A stretch of 17,139 bases of DNA from CAKTOF01 sp964544345. GTDB lineage: Bacteria; Bacillota; Clostridia; Oscillospirales; Oscillospiraceae. A model generated the notes under the pieces. That model did not search any database. It was not told where the DNA came from and saw only the letters and a program-made list of their open reading frames with translations. Of the stretch, positions 13,489-17,139 are shown in pieces. Location of the stretch: positions 1-17,139 of the forward strand of contig CAZJBT010000036.1 in NCBI GenBank assembly GCA_964544345.1. The letters are read 5' to 3'. Each line of letters begins with the position of its first letter. Within the stretch, counting starts at the first letter, position 1. The position numbers and the translations under genes are program-made.

Positions 13489-14569
13489 AATCATCGTCTA
13501 TCTGATGGTCGTCTTTATGGTGCTCGGCGCGCTCGACCGCATCTTCGGCGGGCGGTTTGGGCTGGCCGCTGAGTTTGAAAACGGCATTATGGCGCTCGGG
13601 TCGCTTGCGCTGGCCATGGTCGGTATCATCTCCCTTGCGCCCGTGCTGGCCAACGTGCTCCGGCCGGCGCTGGTACCGGTCTTTCGTTTCCTGGGCGCGG
13701 ATCCGGCGATGTTTGCAGGCTCGATCCTCGCCAACGACATGGGCGGCGCGCCGCTTGCCGCTGAGCTGGCCTTGACGCCGGAGGCCGGTCAATTCGGCGG
13801 TCTGATCGTCGGCTCGATGCTCGGGCCAACGATCGTATTCACCATTCCGGTGGCGCTTGGGATCATAGCCCCGGAGGATCGGAAATATCTTGCCAAGGGC
13901 GTGCTGGCCGGCGTCATCACGATCCCCATCGGCTCGTTTGTCGGCGGCCTAATCGCAGGCTTCAGCGTCCTGATGGTCGCGCGCAATCTGATCCCCATCG
14001 TGATCTTTGCGCTGCTCATCGCGCTGGGTCTGTGGAAGGCGGAAAACGCCATGATAAAGGGCTTTACGATCTTCGGGCGCTTTGTCGTCATCGTCATCAC
14101 AGTCGGTCTCGCCTGCGCGATCATCGAACGTCTGACGGGATTTGTAATCATACCAGGGATGACGCCCATCTCGGATGGCATTGAGGTCGTCGGCGATATC
14201 GCGATCGTGCTGGCCGGTGCGTTCCCGCTCGTCTATGCCATTACGAAGGTGTTCAAAAAACCGCTGCTGGGGCTTGGCCGCGCGCTTGGCATGAACGACA
14301 CGGCTGCGACCGGCATGGTGGCCAGCCTGGCCAATTCGATCCCGATGTTCGGCATGATGAAAGATATGGACGAGCGCGGCAAGATCATCAACGTGGCCTT
14401 CGCCGTCTCTGCCGCCTTTGTATTCGGCGACCATCTCGGCTTCACGGCCGGGTTTGCGCCGGACATGATCGCACCGATGATCGTCGGCAAGCTGGTCGGC
14501 GGCGTGACCGCCGTTGCACTGGCGATGTGGATGACAAAAGGAGGCAGCAATGAATCGAAACGAGCTTGA
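13475..14569 (+). CDS. eutH: EutH, ethanolamine transporter
   Basis: EutH is an inner-membrane protein that brings in ethanolamine at low concentration or low pH. The 364-residue product is strongly hydrophobic with about ten to eleven membrane helices and family blocks such as MVVFMVLGALDRIFGGRFGL at the N-terminus, ANDMGGAPLAAELA, GGLIVGSMLGPTIVFTIPVALG, TGMVASLANSIPMFGMMKDMDERGK, and FVFGDHLGFTAGFAPDMI near the C-terminus. ATG 13475 lies within eutN, 14 bases before the eutN stop, with GGAGGAG just upstream, so translation is probably coupled. Its 3' end overlaps eutQ by 20 bases. Confidence 0.95.
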   Translation: MSVNEIIVYLMVVFMVLGALDRIFGGRFGLAAEFENGIMALGSLALAMVGIISLAPVLANVLRPALVPVFRFLGADPAMFAGSILANDMGGAPLAAELALTPEAGQFGGLIVGSMLGPTIVFTIPVALGIIAPEDRKYLAKGVLAGVITIPIGSFVGGLIAGFSVLMVARNLIPIVIFALLIALGLWKAENAMIKGFTIFGRFVVIVITVGLACAIIERLTGFVIIPGMTPISDGIEVVGDIAIVLAGAFPLVYAITKVFKKPLLGLGRALGMNDTAATGMVASLANSIPMFGMMKDMDERGKIINVAFAVSAAFVFGDHLGFTAGFAPDMIAPMIVGKLVGGVTAVALAMWMTKGGSNESKRA

Positions 14570-14972
14570 AGCAATCATCCGTGAGGTTCTTGCGGAAACA
14601 ATGGCGCAGGAAACAGAGGGTGTACGCGCCGTGCCGCTGCAGTCGATCCGCGTCTCAGAGCATGACCGGCTGGATACCGGCAACCCCACCGACCAAGTCT
14701 ACACGCACGACCTGTTCACGCTGACTGAGAGTCCCCGGCTCGGCGCGGGCATCATGGAGATGACGCGCTCGGACTTTCCGTGGGAGCTGCAATACGACGA
14801 GATCGACTATGTGATCTCGGGCGAGCTGACCATCGTCCACGCGGGCGGCGAAGCCACGGCGAAAGCCGGCGAGCTGATCTTGATCCCGAAGGGCAGCAAG
14901 ATCCACTTCCGCGTGAACGAGTTTGCGCGCTTTCTCTATGTGACCTACCCGGCCGACTGGCAAAACACATAA
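14550..14972 (+). CDS. eutQ: EutQ, short cupin-domain form
   Basis: The 140-residue product ends in a cupin barrel (RLGAGIMEMTRSDFPWELQYDEIDYVISGELTI...AGELILIPKGSKIHFRV), the conserved EutQ C-terminal domain. Salmonella EutQ has been reported to act as an acetate kinase; whether this short form does is unknown. Enteric EutQ is about 230 residues. Here the N-terminal half is replaced by a short amphipathic helix (MNRNELEAIIREVLAETM) and a ~20-residue linker, which suggests delivery to the compartment. AAAGGAGGCAGCA precedes ATG 14550 inside the eutH 3' end. It is the last gene of the operon and a hairpin follows 15 bases later. Firmicutes EutQ proteins are often of this short form. Confidence 0.9.
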   Translation: MNRNELEAIIREVLAETMAQETEGVRAVPLQSIRVSEHDRLDTGNPTDQVYTHDLFTLTESPRLGAGIMEMTRSDFPWELQYDEIDYVISGELTIVHAGGEATAKAGELILIPKGSKIHFRVNEFARFLYVTYPADWQNT

Positions 14973-14982
14973 GGCCGTGTAG

Positions 14983-15020
14983 TGAAAAGCCCGGCTTCCG
15001 ATCGGATCGGAAGCCGGGCT
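14983..15020. terminator. Hairpin terminator between convergent eut and wecC
   Basis: A 16-base arm (14988-15003) is perfectly repeated in inverted form at 15005-15020; the real loop must use the innermost pairs. On the reverse strand the stem is followed by T4, which fits termination of wecC. On the + strand only the AT-rich ATTGAATATTTGTT follows, a weaker end for the eut transcript. Confidence 0.75.
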
Positions 15021-15032
15021 ATTGAATATTTG

Positions 15033-16229
15033 TTACCGCATCAGGCCGACACAATCGAAGTATGGCTTGGCCGCGATCAGTTCCCTTTTTTCCCGGAACG
15101 GCGTGTGCGCAAGGGTGATAACGGAGTAATCGCAGGCGGCGATCGCTTCTTCAAGCGAATGATTGGCAAAGCCGGCCACATCGCCCTGGATGAACGGTTC
15201 GCAGGCGATGACCTCATAGCCGCGCTCTTTCAGAAGGTTGGCAAATTCGATGGACGGGCTTTCACGCGTGTCGTCGATGTCTGCCTTGAACGACAAGCCG
15301 AGCACCGCGACCTTCGCGCCGGGCTTGATATCGCACGCGATGCGGTCGGCGACCCACTCCGGCTTTCCGTCATTGATGAGCCGCGCCTCGTAGATGAGCG
15401 GAGTGATGTCTTCAAATTTTTCGTGCAGGAACCACGGGTCAACCGCGATGCAGTGTCCGCCGACGCCAACGCCCGGCGTGTGGACATTGACGCGCGGATG
15501 ACAGTTGGCAAGCTGGATCAGGTTGAACACGTCGATGCCGAGGCGGTCGCAGACCTTGCTCAACTCATTGGCATAAGCGATATTGATATCGCGGAACGTG
15601 TTCTCAACGAGCTTGCACATCTCAGCCGTCAAATCGTCGGTCGTGCGGATGGTACCATGGGTCACGACCTTGGAATAGATCTCCTTCGCATATTCGGCGG
15701 CCTCAGGACGGTTCGAGCCGATAATGCGGTCATTCTCCCGCAATTCGATCAGCATCCGGCCCGGGATAATGCGCTCCGGGCAATGCGCGGTCATGAACTG
15801 CGCTTTCTCCATGCCGGAGCGCTCTGCGACGATGCGCTCGACCTCGCGCGTTGACCCCGGAGGAGAGGTGGATTCGAGCACGACCAGGTCGCCCGGCTTC
15901 GCAACGGAGCCGACAGACGCCGCAGCAGACTCGACATACTTCATCTCCGAAACCTTCTTGCCGTTCACGACCTTGTAAGGCGTCTGTACGGCAATGATAA
16001 ATACATCAGCTTTCTCCGGCGTGCTGGAAAAATGCAGCCGGCCGGTTGAGAGAGCTTCGGTCATCGCCTCCTGCAGCCCTGGCTCCACAATGTGGATCTT
16101 GCCGGAATTGAGCGTATCGACGACGGTTTGATTGATGTCGAAACCGCAGACCTCATAGCCCGCCAGCGTGAATGTGACTGCGGTCGGCAGGCCGATGTAT
16201 CCGCAGCCCATGATCTCGATTTTTTTCAT
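15033..16229 (-). CDS. wecC: UDP-N-acetyl-D-mannosamine dehydrogenase (WecC-like nucleotide-sugar dehydrogenase)
   Basis: This enzyme oxidises UDP-ManNAc to UDP-ManNAcA with two NAD+ for cell-surface polysaccharide synthesis. The 398-residue product shows the NAD-binding MGCGYIGLPTA at residues 7-17, the central KLVENTFRDINIAYANEL (K206), and the catalytic cysteine C260 in TPGVGVGGHCIAVDPWFL. LGLSFKADIDDTRESPS follows in the C-terminal UDP-binding domain. The PGVGVGGHC and DPWFL patterns favour ManNAc over glucose dehydrogenases, although related UDP-sugar dehydrogenases cannot be excluded. Its start follows the metK stop by 12 bases, and the ribosome site AGGAGGC overlaps that stop, so the two are co-transcribed. 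No partner epimerase (wecB) is in the window. Confidence 0.88.
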   Translation of the reverse strand: MKKIEIMGCGYIGLPTAVTFTLAGYEVCGFDINQTVVDTLNSGKIHIVEPGLQEAMTEALSTGRLHFSSTPEKADVFIIAVQTPYKVVNGKKVSEMKYVESAAASVGSVAKPGDLVVLESTSPPGSTREVERIVAERSGMEKAQFMTAHCPERIIPGRMLIELRENDRIIGSNRPEAAEYAKEIYSKVVTHGTIRTTDDLTAEMCKLVENTFRDINIAYANELSKVCDRLGIDVFNLIQLANCHPRVNVHTPGVGVGGHCIAVDPWFLHEKFEDITPLIYEARLINDGKPEWVADRIACDIKPGAKVAVLGLSFKADIDDTRESPSIEFANLLKERGYEVIACEPFIQGDVAGFANHSLEEAIAACDYSVITLAHTPFREKRELIAAKPYFDCVGLMR

Positions 16230-16241
16230 CTGTATGCCTCC

Positions 16242-17139
16242 TCAGGCTTTCGCAAGCAGATCCTCAATGCGATCCACGCGCTCCCACGGCAGATCCAGCT
16301 CCGGACGGCCGAAGTGACCGTAGGCAGCCGTCTGCGCGTAAATCGGGCGGCGCAGACCCAAATACGAAATGATGGCGGCCGGACGAAGATCGAACACCTC
16401 CTGAACAAGCTGCGACAGGCGATCGTCCGGCAGCGTTCCTGTGCCGAATGTATCGACCGTGACGGAGACCGGCTTCGCCACGCCAATGGCATAGGCCACC
16501 TCGATCTGGCACTTCGATGCCAGCCTCGCCGCAACGAGGTTTTTGGCGATGTGGCGCGCCATGTACGCGGCGCTTCGATCGACCTTGGTCGGATCCTTGC
16601 CGGAAAAGCAGCCGCCGCCGTGGCAGGCATAGCCGCCATAGGTATCGACAATGATCTTCCGGCCGGTCAGACCGGAATCCCCCACCGGGCCGCCGACCAC
16701 AAAACGGCCGGTCGGATTGACAAAGAATTTCGTGTCACGGTCAAGCAGGTTCGCCGGCAGGGTCGGCTTGATGACCGATTCAACAATGGCCTCGCGCAAT
16801 TCCGCGATCGAAATATCCGGATCGTGCTGCGCGGAGACGACGACCGTATCAATGCGTGCCACGCGGCCGTTCTCATCGTAGCCGACTGTGACCTGCGACT
16901 TGCCATCAGGTCGGAGCCAGCCCAGCTCGCCGGTCTTGCGAGCCTCGGCAAGCCTGTGCGCGAGCTGATGTGAAAAGGAGATCGGCGCCGGCATCAGCTC
17001 CGGCGTCTCGGTGCAGGCAAAGCCGAACATCATGCCCTGGTCGCCGGCGCCGACATCGTTCCCATCCTCAAAGGAGTGGTCGACGCCCATGGCGATATCG
17101 GGACTCTGCTCATCGATGGCAGTCAGGACAGAGCAGGAC
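16242..17139 (-). CDS. metK: S-adenosylmethionine synthetase (5' end beyond the window)
   Basis: MetK makes S-adenosylmethionine from methionine and ATP. The frame runs off the right edge; the visible part gives about 298 residues. It begins SCSVLTAIDEQSPDIAMGVD, which matches the family around residue 100 of the E. coli enzyme, so the first quarter is missing. Both family signatures are present: GAGDQGMMFGFA, and GGGCFSGKDPTKVDRSAAY in which the usual GGGAFS alanine is cysteine. Other matches are FVNPTGRFVVGGPVGDSGLTGRKI and the C-terminal YGHFGRPELDLPWER. An internal ATG at 17090 is not the start. It is a housekeeping gene, upstream of and probably co-transcribed with wecC. Confidence 0.96.
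   Translation of the reverse strand, partial: SCSVLTAIDEQSPDIAMGVDHSFEDGNDVGAGDQGMMFGFACTETPELMPAPISFSHQLAHRLAEARKTGELGWLRPDGKSQVTVGYDENGRVARIDTVVVSAQHDPDISIAELREAIVESVIKPTLPANLLDRDTKFFVNPTGRFVVGGPVGDSGLTGRKIIVDTYGGYACHGGGCFSGKDPTKVDRSAAYMARHIAKNLVAARLASKCQIEVAYAIGVAKPVSVTVDTFGTGTLPDDRLSQLVQEVFDLRPAAIISYLGLRRPIYAQTAAYGHFGRPELDLPWERVDRIEDLLAKA

Noticed and set aside
13949..14689. 246-residue - strand frame
   Set aside because: It is antisense to eutH, with His/Asp/Arg-rich translation typical of the opposite strand of membrane protein genes.
14982..16973. Two long + strand frames (14982-15854 and 16092-16973)
   Set aside because: They are antisense shadows of wecC and metK, which are both confidently identified.

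Overview
The window holds an almost complete ethanolamine-utilisation (eut) bacterial-microcompartment operon in Firmicutes-type gene order, about 10.7 kb on the + strand. It sits between a mosaic, hairpin-rich accessory region on the left and two housekeeping genes on the right. G+C is high across the eut, wecC and metK genes and visibly lower in parts of the first 1.3 kb and in the intergenic stretches. The gene order, the PduL-type phosphotransacylase called EutD, the Firmicutes-type EutT without its cysteine cluster, and strong AGGAGG ribosome sites point to a GC-rich anaerobic Clostridia member, perhaps gut Oscillospiraceae. That placement is inference.

Left region (1-4086). The window opens in the last 30 codons of an unidentified + strand gene. 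A second + frame follows that lacks a normal start and may be joined to the first by a +1 frameshift, and then a very small ORF. A reverse-strand multi-pass membrane protein gene (2293-1518) comes next. It has a near-consensus promoter but is broken by one missing base. Two ~100 bp copies of a structured repeat flank it, set among terminator-like hairpins. A reverse-strand parallel beta-helix protein gene (4086-2674) follows and diverges from the eut operon.

Eut operon (4253-14972). The order is eutG, A, B, C, L, E, M, T, D (pduL type), a conserved eut-associated hypothetical gene, N, H, Q. Most genes overlap or abut, so they are probably one transcript. EutH imports ethanolamine. EutBC, an AdoCbl-dependent lyase, splits it to acetaldehyde and ammonia. 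EutA reactivates the lyase and EutT makes AdoCbl. EutE oxidises acetaldehyde to acetyl-CoA, EutG reduces it to ethanol with NADH recycling, and EutD converts acetyl-CoA to acetyl phosphate. EutM, EutL and EutN are the shell proteins. The window has no eutS, eutK, eutP, eutVW or eutR, so the shell gene set is small and the regulator lies elsewhere or differs.

Right region (14988-17139). A strong hairpin separates the eut operon from a convergent pair, metK (5' end off the window) followed by wecC.

I found no new enzymatic system. The least explained parts are the duplicated structured repeats, the possible +1 frameshift at the left edge, the set of N-terminal targeting-like helices in the eut cargo, and a possible translational switch in the eutG leader.
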